Position numbers and translations under genes: made by a program
The notes under the pieces: model-generated
The model's input: the letters and a program-made list of their open reading frames with translations, nothing else
What the model was told of the DNA's origin: nothing
Database searches by the model: none
Assembly: GCA_963650805.1 (NCBI GenBank)
Contig: CAVJMG010000001.1
Coordinates: 372,001-436,000 of the forward strand
Direction of reading: 5' to 3'
Length of the DNA: 64,000 nt
From: Alloenteromonas sp963650805
Lineage (GTDB): Bacteria > Bacillota_I > Bacilli_A > RFN20 > CAG-826
Part shown: positions 24,583-32,723 of the stretch, one piece after another
Layout: the number at the start of each line of letters is the position of its first letter
Position numbering within the stretch: position 1 is the stretch's first letter

Positions 24583-25937
24583 ATGAATTTGGGTAATGAA
24601 TCCGAAATCAAAGAATTCAAAGAGACGACATCCGAACTCGAAGAAGCGCTCATTGATATACAGCGATTTTAAACAAGCACGGCCATGGCGATCTTTATTT
24701 CGGAGTAAAAGATAACGGCGATATTAAGGGGATGCAAATCGGCAAAGAGACGAAGCGAGATATTTCGAGAAGAATATATGAGAAAATAAAACCTCAGATT
24801 TATCCGATTATCGAAGAACTAAATGACGACGGAAGCAAATACATTCACATCCAATTTAATGGCATATCGAAGCCCTATTCATGTGACGGCAAATATTACA
24901 TACGCGTAATTGATGAAAGCAGAGAATTATCCCCGCTCGATTTAACCAATTTCATCCTAAATACGAATTACAAAAAATGGGAGCAATTGATTTCCGACTG
25001 CGGCATTGATGACATAGATGTCAATACGCTAAAAACCTTTTATAAAAAAGCCATCAAAATCAAGAGACTGCCGGAAATTGAGTTTGACGAAACACTTTTA
25101 CTTAATAAATTAGGTCTCCTCTATGACGACAACATTCATTTGAACAACGCCGGAAAAATGCTTTTCTCAAACAAAAAGCCAATCATTTTAAAAATGGCAG
25201 TTTTCGCGACGAATGAGAAAAAGACGTTTATAGACATATGAATCAAATTGAAGGCAATATTTTTCAGCTCATAGATGAGGCTGAGCAATATGTAAAGAAG
25301 AATATCAATTGGGGCGTTGAGATTGCTGGGTTTGAAAGAATCGAGAAACCGGAAATTCCTATAGAGGCCTTAAGAGAAATCATAGTAAATTCGTTTGCAC
25401 ACGCGAATTACATTGGGACCAGCAGACACGAAATAGATATTCACCCAGGCAGAATATCCATCTATAATCCGGGCAGCTTTCCCGACGGCCTCACGCCAGA
25501 AGATTTTAGAGCAAGGAACATTTCATCTAGAATCAGAAACGAAATAATATGCAACGTATTGTTTCGATGCGGAGAAGTCGAATCCTGGTCCACGGGGCTT
25601 AGAAAAGTCTTTGATTTGTGTGAAGAGGATCATGTCAAAATTTCCTATGAAAAAGAATATGATGGTTTTTGGTTCTTTTTTATCAGGAATGACACAAGAA
25701 ATGTCACAGAAAACGTCACAAGAAATTCTTCGATTAACGATTTGACTGAACTTGAAAAAACAAATCTTTGCAGAAATTCAAAAGAACCCGAAAACAAATC
25801 GCGATTTACTATCTCAAATCACAGGCAGAACGTCCAGACATATTCAAAGAGCGTTAGATGTTCTCAAATCAAAACATTTAATAGAAAGAGTCGGCCCTAC
25901 AAAGGGTGGATATTGGAAAGCAAATCATCAAGATTGA
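24583..25937 (+). pseudogene. AlbA_2 (Schlafen-like) regulator with three frameshifts
   Basis: Frames together spell a full COG2865-type protein. 24583 on: NESEIKEFKETTSELEEALID, then a one-base loss near 24660; after it AILNKHGHGDLYFGVKDNG and the AlbA_2 domain to ATNEKKTFID. Near 25235 an extra AT (ATATG for ATG) shifts the frame; MNQIEGNIFQLI and the ATP-binding half follow, with INDL after the NVTENVTRN linker. At 25754-25760 an A6 tract shifts it again, and the winged helix (LLSQITGRTSRHIQRALDVL ... TKGGYWKANHQD) is in the third frame. Three independent breaks make it a pseudogene, unless the assembly is poor here. GAGGAT precedes the ATG. The region is clearly richer in A+T than the operons around it. 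Confidence 0.85.
25688..25723. repeat. Coding 12-bp iterons matching the promoter iterons
   Basis: AATGACACAAGA, AATGTCACAGAA and AACGTCACAAGA: three 12-bp units in tandem, encoding N-D/V-T-R/E. The first 22 bases agree with the minus strand of the upstream iterons (24531-24553) at 20 positions. Confidence 0.85.
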
Positions 25938-26172
25938 TGTTTTTATTCACGGAGCAACAACTTCAGACGCACTTTGATTGAGTTCGCCCCATAAAATCGT
26001 TTCTTTAGAAAGAGAAACATATGCCAGTTTTGGTTTGAATATTAAAGGGCGTTCGTTTCGAAACGGCGTAGAAAGCCTACATTTCTCGCAAACCCTAAAA
26101 TTTGTTTTTGCCTTAGAAAAAGGCCACCATCATACAGGCAGCCTTTCGTTGCTTTTGAAATTTCCGTCAATT
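25938..26172. other. Spacer without recognisable gene
   Basis: Between the AlbA_2 pseudogene and kptA. A 12-bp palindrome CGTTTCGAAACG lies at 26054-26065. Nothing else supported. Confidence 0.3.
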
Positions 26173-26721
26173 CTATTTGCTAAGGATCTTGATGTATTTC
26201 GCTGGCACCTTATCGCATAGCCACACCTTGTCGTTTCCGATATAGAATTCAACCCCGTCGTTTGAGGCGGATTTTGCATCGATTTCAAGAATCGCCGGAT
26301 TCGCATCTCTTCTTTTGCCAACAAGATTAGCCACATCCGTATCAACGCTAAGATGGACATACTGCCTCTCCATTGGAAGAAGGCCGTCTTTCATAATCGA
26401 GTCCAAGAATCTCTTGGCGGTCCCATGATAAAGGACGTCTGGCGGAATACCAGGCGTCTTCTCAATCTTTATCGGAGTCGAGTGCCCATACAGGGCCCTT
26501 ATTTTGTCTCCGACAATCTCATGCCTTTTCTTATCGGAATGCTTAACTATGTATTCAAGGTCTTCTTTTGTGATTTCTCGGTCATATTCGTGCGATGCGT
26601 TCAAAGAATGAAGAAGCTGATCAATTGGTACGAACCCTTTTTCGTCAAGTTCGAGTTCATATTCCCAAGGCGCATGCCTCAAAGCATACGATACTTCTTT
26701 GGACAGTTTAACGTAATCCAT
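26173..26721 (-). CDS. kptA: RNA 2'-phosphotransferase (KptA/Tpt1 family)
   Basis: 182 residues. The N-terminal winged-helix part has KLSKEVSYALRHAPWEY and the ART-like C-terminal part has IRALYGHST, VLYHGTAKRFLDSI and RQYVHLSVD, the R-H-R-R residues of Tpt1 enzymes. In yeast Tpt1 moves a splice-junction 2'-phosphate from tRNA to NAD+. Bacterial copies lack a known substrate and may act in RNA repair or ADP-ribosylation. It lies in an accessory, AT-rich segment with broken genes and a toxin fragment, suggesting transfer. Length is usual. Confidence 0.9.
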   Translation of the reverse strand: MDYVKLSKEVSYALRHAPWEYELELDEKGFVPIDQLLHSLNASHEYDREITKEDLEYIVKHSDKKRHEIVGDKIRALYGHSTPIKIEKTPGIPPDVLYHGTAKRFLDSIMKDGLLPMERQYVHLSVDTDVANLVGKRRDANPAILEIDAKSASNDGVEFYIGNDKVWLCDKVPAKYIKILSK

Positions 26722-26891
26722 AGCCTTTCTCCTTTCGCTTTTATAATGTTTTTCGCCATCGAATCATTCGTTGAAATGCGCTCAGCTTCATTTGATTGCA
26801 TTCGCAGGATCTTCGAGGGCTTCAAGCCTGATGCCGTGTTTTCGTAAGTCTCGGATGTGTCATAACAATCGAGTCTTTATCGAAGCTGATG

Positions 26892-27374
26892 CTATATGGC
26901 TTTTGAGTCGTTTCCTTTATCGTTTTTATTCGATTTGTTCCTTTCCTTCTTGTATTTCTCGGCGATGGCGATGATTTTCGGGTCTCTCCAGAATTGGTAA
27001 TAGGGATCGTGATATAAATCAATTTTAAGGGCTTGATTGGCAAAATCATCAAAAGCATCGCAATCAACCCAACGCTTCTCCAAATCCACCATCGACAGAA
27101 TATACCCCACTAAATCATAAGGATCATATTTGTTCGGGATTTTGAACTCCAGACCAATGTAATGAACGAAAAAACTCACATAATTAATAACATCGTCTTC
27201 GGTCTTGCATTCATTTCTCAAATAATTATCAAAGCATGCATAAGCGTCTTCCCAAGGAATTTCTTGCAAAACAGAATGCGCTAATTCATCCAGCTTCGCA
27301 GATTCCTCATCGCTCCTTTTCCAATAATTCGATCCGAATAGTTTTTTACAGATGTTAATATCAATTGTTTTCAC
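26892..27374 (-). CDS. Hypothetical protein, possible immunity partner
   Basis: 160 residues, acidic, mostly helical, with no signal or membrane segment; the C-terminus is a charged Lys/Asn-rich tail. I do not recognise the family. The start overlaps the stop of the toxin-domain gene upstream by 4 bp, the usual arrangement of a toxin followed by its immunity protein. Function as immunity protein is inferred only from this. Confidence 0.5.
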   Translation of the reverse strand: MKTIDINICKKLFGSNYWKRSDEESAKLDELAHSVLQEIPWEDAYACFDNYLRNECKTEDDVINYVSFFVHYIGLEFKIPNKYDPYDLVGYILSMVDLEKRWVDCDAFDDFANQALKIDLYHDPYYQFWRDPKIIAIAEKYKKERNKSNKNDKGNDSKAI

Positions 27375-27625
27375 TGCTTTTTGCCTCCTTTAAATAGATA
27401 ACTTGGCAACTTATCAAAAGCTTTCATCGCCACATCCATCGATTTGATGTTTGGCTTGAAATGGCCGCTCATATTGTCGTAAGAAACAATTTTTCCTTTG
27501 TCTAAATGCAAAATTCCAGCCATTTTGACTCTCGGGTTTTTCCCGCCAACTAATGTTGGATGCGGAGTGCCTTTGCCTTTGAAGCCATTGCCATTTCTCT
27601 CCGCGACAATAATATTGCCATCCAT
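27371..27625 (-). CDS. C-terminal toxin-domain fragment of a polymorphic-toxin type
   Basis: 84 residues carrying HPTLVGGKNPRVKMAGIL and KIVSYDNMSGHFKP, a pattern I associate with C-terminal toxin modules of large polymorphic or RHS-like toxins. The frame stays open upstream (to about 27790) with a hydrophobic helix (VSIVELLFLVSACIYGIL) but no start codon, so the ATG at 27625 (or no start at all) suggests an orphan 3' end. It is directly followed by a possible immunity gene. Likely a displaced toxin cassette. Confidence 0.5.
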   Translation of the reverse strand: MDGNIIVAERNGNGFKGKGTPHPTLVGGKNPRVKMAGILHLDKGKIVSYDNMSGHFKPNIKSMDVAMKAFDKLPSYLFKGGKKQ

Positions 27626-27768
27626 ATCAATAACATATGTTAAATATCGGTGGAGTATCCCGTAAATGCAGGCGCTGACAAGAAAAAGAAGTTCTACGAT
27701 TGAGACGCTAAACGCAAAGGGATGGGCTTCTTGAAAGCTTAAGCAAAAAGCCTTTGGTCCTATCCGCG

Positions 27769-28328
27769 CTATTTGGATAAAACGCGATTGTTCAGCTTTT
27801 CTAACCTATCTTCATCCATTTCATTAATCAGCTCATCTATTTTCCCAAATTCATTTTCTGAAATTGTCACGAATAACCCTTGGCAGTTTTGTTCTTTCAA
27901 AAGCGAAATAAGAAGATCGTATTTACGCTCAATGTTCACGATGTAGATCGGCTTTTTATGCTCTCCGTACTGTTTCAAGAGTAATATCTCGAACAGTTCG
28001 TCCAACACGCCCAAGCCTTCTGGCATAACTACAAAAGCATCAGCGTTTTCAGCTTGCAACTTTTTCGTCTCCTTTTATCGTCGCCCCTAAGCACCTGCAT
28101 AGAATGCAAAAATTCTGAATGTCCTTTTCCCGGCGTTTCAGGCAATACGGATATGACCTTCGCCCCGTTCTTCCAAGCATGGTCTGCTACCGCTCCAAGC
28201 AACCCGTCACCGAAGCCGCCAAACACCAACGTATGCCCATTTCGGCCAATATAGCTTCCAAGCGCTTTGGCAGCATTCATGCACTTTTCATCAAGCTCAT
28301 CCGCGAAACCATATACGCATATATTCAT
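27769..28328 (-). pseudogene. LOG/TIGR00730-type nucleotide-processing protein, frameshifted
   Basis: Two frames join into one Rossmann-like LOG protein (cytokinin riboside phosphoribohydrolase family): 28029-28328 has GRNGHTLVFGGFGDGLLGAV and VLPETPGKGHSEF; 27769-28059 has ADAFVVMPEGLGVLDELFEIL, equivalent to the PGGxGTxxE motif (here PEGLGVLDE). They separate at an A5 tract near 28060; one added A gives a continuous reading KKLQAENADAF. The usual GGxGT is changed to EGLGV, so activity was perhaps already altered. Confidence 0.75.
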
Positions 28329-28612
28329 ATTATTATCTCCAATTCTTTCTGATTTTTTCGTTCTTCAAGAGCATCATTGCCCCCGAATAGTCTTATTCGG
28401 GAAAACAAGTCAACTCGATGCCCAATCACGCATTTTTTATCCGCATCCTACTCTCAAAGGCGCGAACTCAAAGGCTAATTTCGGCTTCGAACACGTACAA
28501 AAAGCCATCGCCACAGGCAGATTCAAAAATTTATCGCTCCAGCAATGCGTTTTACTTTAGTAAAGCGCGAATAATCCGTAGAATAAACCCCGACAAAAAA
28601 GGAAAAGAGAAC
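28329..28612. other. Intergenic region before the metalloprotease
   Basis: A short stem CCCGAATA/TATTCGGG (28382-28401) lies here without a U tract. No gene is supported; the open frame before 28613 lacks a signal sequence and is excluded. Confidence 0.3.
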
Positions 28613-30766
28613 ATGACCAAAAAGCAGATCATCCCCCTTAGCACGCTGGCATTGATCCTAGCTAGCTGCACCGGGGTCACAAACCCAACTTCGTCGTCCT
28701 CCTCTAGCGCTTCTAGTAGCGATACCGCCTCTAGCGGAACCTCCACTTCAAGCTCTACCACCACCAGCTCTAGCGATACCGGTTCTTCCGAATCAGCTGA
28801 AACCAGGACCATTGTCTTAGATAGGAATAACGGGGCCATCAGCACCGCTTCCTATCCAAAGGATTGGGTCACGAATAGCGAAGGGGTGGACTCCACCGGA
28901 GCAGCCTTTTCTATTAACTATAAGTATGGTTTGGAGAACTCGGACTATTATGGCCAATTCAAGAAGAGCGCAGGCGTGCTTAGGAACACAAATCCCTTAA
29001 CGGGGCTTAAGAGCATCAAGGTGGAATACGAAAGCAACGCCAATGCGACCTTCTGCTTCACCTCTTCTATCGATAAGACCTACTACCAGACTCTGGAATC
29101 GGGGAAGACCTATTACGCTTCTTCTAGCGATACCTATTTCTTCATCGCCGCGGGAAGCAACGCTCTCTACATCAAATCCATCGAAGTGACCTTCGGGGGC
29201 AACGGGGGAAGCGCATCCTCTTCCTCCTCGGAGTCTTCCTCAAGCTCGTCGTCCTCGTCTTCTTCGTCTTCGTCATCCTCTTCTTCTAGCGGTTCGACGT
29301 CAAAATGGGATGAAAACTATTCTTCCTCTAACGCGACGAAGAATTACACCGTCAACGAGAACTTGAGCCTCTACGACATAGGATATAACACCCCCACCAC
29401 CGGAACGCAGAACGTCTTGGTCCTCCCCATTGAGTTCACCGACGACCAATTCACCAACGATGAGATCGCCGACATCAAAACGCTCACCAGCGGAACGGCT
29501 TCCGACACCAACTATTGGGAATCCCTTGCTTCCTACTACAAGAAATCCTCCTATGGCAAATTGGATTTGCAGTTCACCTACGCTGACCCCACCAGCATGG
29601 GCATGACCGCTAAAGCCTTCTACACCGAGGCCACCAAAACCAGCGACCGCTCCGATTACACCTATGGGGCGGCTAAGGCCATGAGGACGGCCGTGGATGC
29701 CTATAAGAAGGCCAACGGCGATGACTCCACGAAGAAATTCGACGCCGACGGGGACGGCCTCATCGACTCCGTCATCATGATCTATTCTTGTGAGCATACC
29801 CCTACTTACGATCAAAACGGTGACGTCTATTGGGCGTACCGCTATTGGGACTTTTGGGATGATGACATGAAGAATGTAGATGGCTCTTTGACCGAAGATC
29901 CCGACTCTCCGGTCGGCTATTCCTACTTCTGGTCCTCGCTAAGCTTCTTCTACGATGGAGTCAGCAAGGGGCAAGGCGTCGATTCCCACACCCTTTGCCA
30001 CGAATTCGGCCACATGCTTGGGGCCGACGACTATTACAACACCACGCAATCCTCTAGCAGCTATGAGCCCACCGGAGGCACGGTGATGATGGCTTATAAC
30101 GTCTTAGACCACGACGCCTTCAACAAGCTCCAATACGGCTGGGTCACCCCCTATTACGTCACCGGCAGCGCGGAGATCACCCTCTCTAGCTTCACCGAGA
30201 CCGGGGATTGCATCCTGCTTGCCGACGAGAACGGTTGGAATGGCACCGCCTTCGACGAATACGTCCTCATCGAGTTCTACACCCCAACGGGGCTTAACGC
30301 CTTAGACGCGACGACCCCCTATACCGGAATTACTTCCCCCTCAAAGCCCGGCGTCAGAATCTGGCACGTCGATAACCGCCTCTATCTCTACGATAACTAT
30401 AACAATGAGAAAAGCTGGGCCACCGACGCCCAAATCAAATCCGGGAACTTCGGAAACTACTACCCTGACTTCGCCATCAGTAACAGCGACTCCAACTACT
30501 ATTCCAAAGCCAGCTCGAAGTATCAGGCTTTGACCCTCGTCTCCCCTAAGGGCCATCATTACACGCCGAATTCGCTTTCTACCGATAACGACCTCTTCCA
30601 CCAAGGCGACGTCTTCACCCTCGAAGAATCAAGCTACGTCTCCACTTACTCCCAGTATTTCGCAGGCACTAGCAAACTCGATAATGGAAACTCTCTCCCC
30701 TACAAAGTCGAGGTCTCTTCCTTGACGAACTCTAACGCCACCATCCGCATCAGCAAAAAGGCGTAA
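28613..30766 (+). CDS. M6-type zinc metalloprotease lipoprotein
   Basis: 717 residues from the ATG at 28613, which has AAAGGAAAAGAG upstream and starts a lipoprotein signal (IIPLSTLALILASC, Cys lipidated). A Ser/Thr-rich linker follows, then a beta domain (about 65-215), a long Ser-only linker (about 217-245), and the protease domain. HEFGHMLGADDYY near residue 463 gives the HExxHxxGxxD zinc site of the immune-inhibitor-A (M6) family. Such secreted proteases degrade host or matrix proteins. The N-terminal beta domain resembles those of the exported protein at 38149-40077. Ends in a shared terminator. Confidence 0.9.
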   Translation: MTKKQIIPLSTLALILASCTGVTNPTSSSSSSASSSDTASSGTSTSSSTTTSSSDTGSSESAETRTIVLDRNNGAISTASYPKDWVTNSEGVDSTGAAFSINYKYGLENSDYYGQFKKSAGVLRNTNPLTGLKSIKVEYESNANATFCFTSSIDKTYYQTLESGKTYYASSSDTYFFIAAGSNALYIKSIEVTFGGNGGSASSSSSESSSSSSSSSSSSSSSSSSSGSTSKWDENYSSSNATKNYTVNENLSLYDIGYNTPTTGTQNVLVLPIEFTDDQFTNDEIADIKTLTSGTASDTNYWESLASYYKKSSYGKLDLQFTYADPTSMGMTAKAFYTEATKTSDRSDYTYGAAKAMRTAVDAYKKANGDDSTKKFDADGDGLIDSVIMIYSCEHTPTYDQNGDVYWAYRYWDFWDDDMKNVDGSLTEDPDSPVGYSYFWSSLSFFYDGVSKGQGVDSHTLCHEFGHMLGADDYYNTTQSSSSYEPTGGTVMMAYNVLDHDAFNKLQYGWVTPYYVTGSAEITLSSFTETGDCILLADENGWNGTAFDEYVLIEFYTPTGLNALDATTPYTGITSPSKPGVRIWHVDNRLYLYDNYNNEKSWATDAQIKSGNFGNYYPDFAISNSDSNYYSKASSKYQALTLVSPKGHHYTPNSLSTDNDLFHQGDVFTLEESSYVSTYSQYFAGTSKLDNGNSLPYKVEVSSLTNSNATIRISKKA

Positions 30767-30772
30767 GAAAGC

Positions 30773-30807
30773 AAAAGGCCATTAGGCAGCGCGCTTAATG
30801 GCCTTTT
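30773..30807. terminator. Bidirectional terminator between M6 protease and AlbA_2 regulator
   Basis: AAAAGGCCATTA (30773-30784) pairs perfectly with TAATGGCCTTTT (30796-30807); T tracts at both ends serve both strands. The AlbA_2 stop (30806-30808) overlaps it. Confidence 0.85.
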
Positions 30808-32191
30808 AATTTACCTTCCAGTAGCCCCCATTCCTACTTCCGACCCGCTTTATTTTGTTGTCTTTTGAAAGTTCGCGGATGTAATGCTGAATGGATGTCT
30901 TCCCTAGCCCGGAAGCCTTCATGAGTTCCTTCGTCGTGACGGAAGGATTGCTTTTCATCGCCGAGGCAATAAGGTTTTTGGCCTTATCAGCTTTAGTAAG
31001 GTAAATGGGGGAATCCTCTGTTTTGTCGCGAAGCAAGCCAAAAGTCCGCGTGAAGGAAAAAGGCAGCGTCACCTTAATAAAATCATCATTGATCTCAAAG
31101 GCGTTCTCGCCGTATTTCGCGCAGATCAGATTCACCCCGCGACCCGAGCGTTCGGAAATCCTAAGTTGCAGGAAAATCTCGGCAAGCTCAACGCACCTCG
31201 GCTTGCTTTTGCCGGCGAAAAAGCCGGCTTTTGTTTGTTTAGAGGGCAGTCCCCCATAAGAGAGAATCTCAATCCGGTCCTCGAAGACAGAAATCATAGG
31301 GGCGTTAAGATCAATCCAATCGTTATGGATGAAGGCGTTAAGCAAGGCCTCTCTTAAGGAGGAGGAATCGAAAAGGGGAATGTCCTTCCTCTCAACGATC
31401 CTATCCCTTTCGTCGAGCATCGTGATGTTGAAGGATTCAAGATAGGTGATGATTTGATCGATGGCGATGAGGATGCATTTCTTGCCGAAATCGTTCAAGG
31501 CGTATTGGGGATCAGAGCGCTTAGTGCCAGAGAAAATGCTCACCCGGCAGGTGATGTCATTTTCATCGGAGAAGATGAACGCCATTTGGTTGTACTTCTT
31601 GCTTCCGGGGACTAAAAGGCGGGCGTTCTCCTCAAAGCTATTCTCGTTGATGGCGACTTTCTTCGCCGCGTAATAGGACTTTAGCTGCGCGAAATGGAGA
31701 TTTTGGTTGAGCGAAGCGGTATTGATGATCGTCGGCAATCCGTTTCTTAAAATCACGGCTAAGTCGATTTCTCTTTCAGGGTATTTCCTAAGCGATTCTT
31801 TGCTCGACCCGATTCGGATGTAACGTTCCTTGTCGAATTCGGTCATGATTCGCCTAGCCGCAGGAATGGATAGGCACACCACTTTTTTGCCCTCAAGCTC
31901 AAAAGTCTCGAAGAAAAAGGAAATGCTAGGCTTTAGTAGTCTGGCCAGATAATACTTCAAGGGCTCGTTCTTGACGTCGATGTCGTAATCAAAATCCGTC
32001 CCGACGATACGCTTGGTTCCGTCTTCAACACCCCAAATGAAATAGGCGTAATCCTCGCCATGATATGCCGCGGCGTTGGACATGGCGCTGATATATTGGC
32101 CCAACTGGTCTTTGTCGAACCAGTTCTGCTTGAATTCAACCCATTCGCATTCGTTGTTTTTGATTAATTCCAGAAGATATTCCTTATCCAT
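30806..32191 (-). CDS. AlbA_2 (Schlafen-like) ATP-binding transcriptional regulator, intact
   Basis: 461 residues. AlbA_2 domain at 1-140 (ECEWVEFKQNW, AAAYHGEDYAYFIWGVED, RYIRIGSSKE). The GHKL-like ATP-binding part is at about 250-390 (LREALLNAFIHNDW, EILSYGGLPS, ERSGRGVNLI). A C-terminal winged helix (about 410-461) has ELMKASGLGKTSIQHYIREL and GSRNGGYWKVN. This COG2865 build is a predicted DNA-binding regulator of unknown signal. GGAGG ten bases upstream selects the ATG at 32191 over the TTG at 32194. The only uninterrupted AlbA_2 gene in the window. Repeats lie 45-72 bp upstream. Confidence 0.85.
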   Translation of the reverse strand: MDKEYLLELIKNNECEWVEFKQNWFDKDQLGQYISAMSNAAAYHGEDYAYFIWGVEDGTKRIVGTDFDYDIDVKNEPLKYYLARLLKPSISFFFETFELEGKKVVCLSIPAARRIMTEFDKERYIRIGSSKESLRKYPEREIDLAVILRNGLPTIINTASLNQNLHFAQLKSYYAAKKVAINENSFEENARLLVPGSKKYNQMAFIFSDENDITCRVSIFSGTKRSDPQYALNDFGKKCILIAIDQIITYLESFNITMLDERDRIVERKDIPLFDSSSLREALLNAFIHNDWIDLNAPMISVFEDRIEILSYGGLPSKQTKAGFFAGKSKPRCVELAEIFLQLRISERSGRGVNLICAKYGENAFEINDDFIKVTLPFSFTRTFGLLRDKTEDSPIYLTKADKAKNLIASAMKSNPSVTTKELMKASGLGKTSIQHYIRELSKDNKIKRVGSRNGGYWKVN

Positions 32192-32235
32192 CAAGCATGG
32201 GCCTCCAACGCCATTTTATCTCAAGCCATGAAACA

Positions 32236-32263
32236 TGAGCAATAACTGAGCATATACTGAGCA
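32236..32263. repeat. Upstream repeats of the intact AlbA_2 gene, unit TGAGCA, 11-bp period
   Basis: TGAGCA occurs at 32236, 32247 and 32258, exactly 11 bp (one helical turn) apart; wider, CTGAGCATATA and CTGAGCAAATA agree. It lies 45-72 bp before the ATG at 32191. Three binding sites on the same DNA face would suit a cooperative binder. Confidence 0.85.
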
Positions 32264-32340
32264 AATAGGCAATATTTGCTTCACTCCATAGATAAAGAGG
32301 CATATTGAGAAATTCCCGACGCAACAACCTTAGTCACAAG

Positions 32341-32374
32341 AAAAGCCCAGTCCCTGAAGAATTAGGAACCGGGC
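32341..32374 (-). terminator. Terminator of the hypA operon
   Basis: On the minus strand GCCCGGTTCCT pairs with AGGGACTGGGC (one mismatch) and is followed by TTTTCTT. It begins 8 bp after the hypA stop. Confidence 0.8.
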
Positions 32375-32381
32375 ATTGAGC

Positions 32382-32723
32382 TTAATAGCTTAGGTCTTTG
32401 ACCAAGAACTCTTGGCCGCCGATCATCTGCTTTTCCCTAGAGGCACATTTGGGGCATTTGCCCTTTTGGGCCATGACGTTATACAGGGAATGGCACTCTA
32501 AGCAGATGGCCTCCGCTTTGGTGACTTGAATGGTGAGCTTGCAGTTATCAAACAAGGGATCCCCTTCCGTCATGATGGGGAAATATTCCTCGAAGAAGCG
32601 AGTGAGATAACCGCTGGCTTCCCCGACTTGGAAGGTCACTCCCTTAAGGGAAGCGATGTTGTTCTCGGAAGCGACTTTCCTTATCTCTTTGATTGCTTTG
32701 TCTAAAACGCCGATTTCGTGCAT
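32382..32723 (-). CDS. hypA: HypA-type nickel metallochaperone
   Basis: 113 residues. The N-terminal MHE nickel-binding motif is intact (His2). The zinc site is C74xxC77 and C90xxC93 (CLECHSLYN, CPKC). HypA inserts nickel into [NiFe] hydrogenase, or into urease with partners. No HypB or hydrogenase gene is near; instead it follows an Fe-S flavoprotein by a one-base overlap, so it may serve a redox complex encoded elsewhere. The C-terminal half after the zinc loop is short, as usual. Confidence 0.85.
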   Translation of the reverse strand: MHEIGVLDKAIKEIRKVASENNIASLKGVTFQVGEASGYLTRFFEEYFPIMTEGDPLFDNCKLTIQVTKAEAICLECHSLYNVMAQKGKCPKCASREKQMIGGQEFLVKDLSY

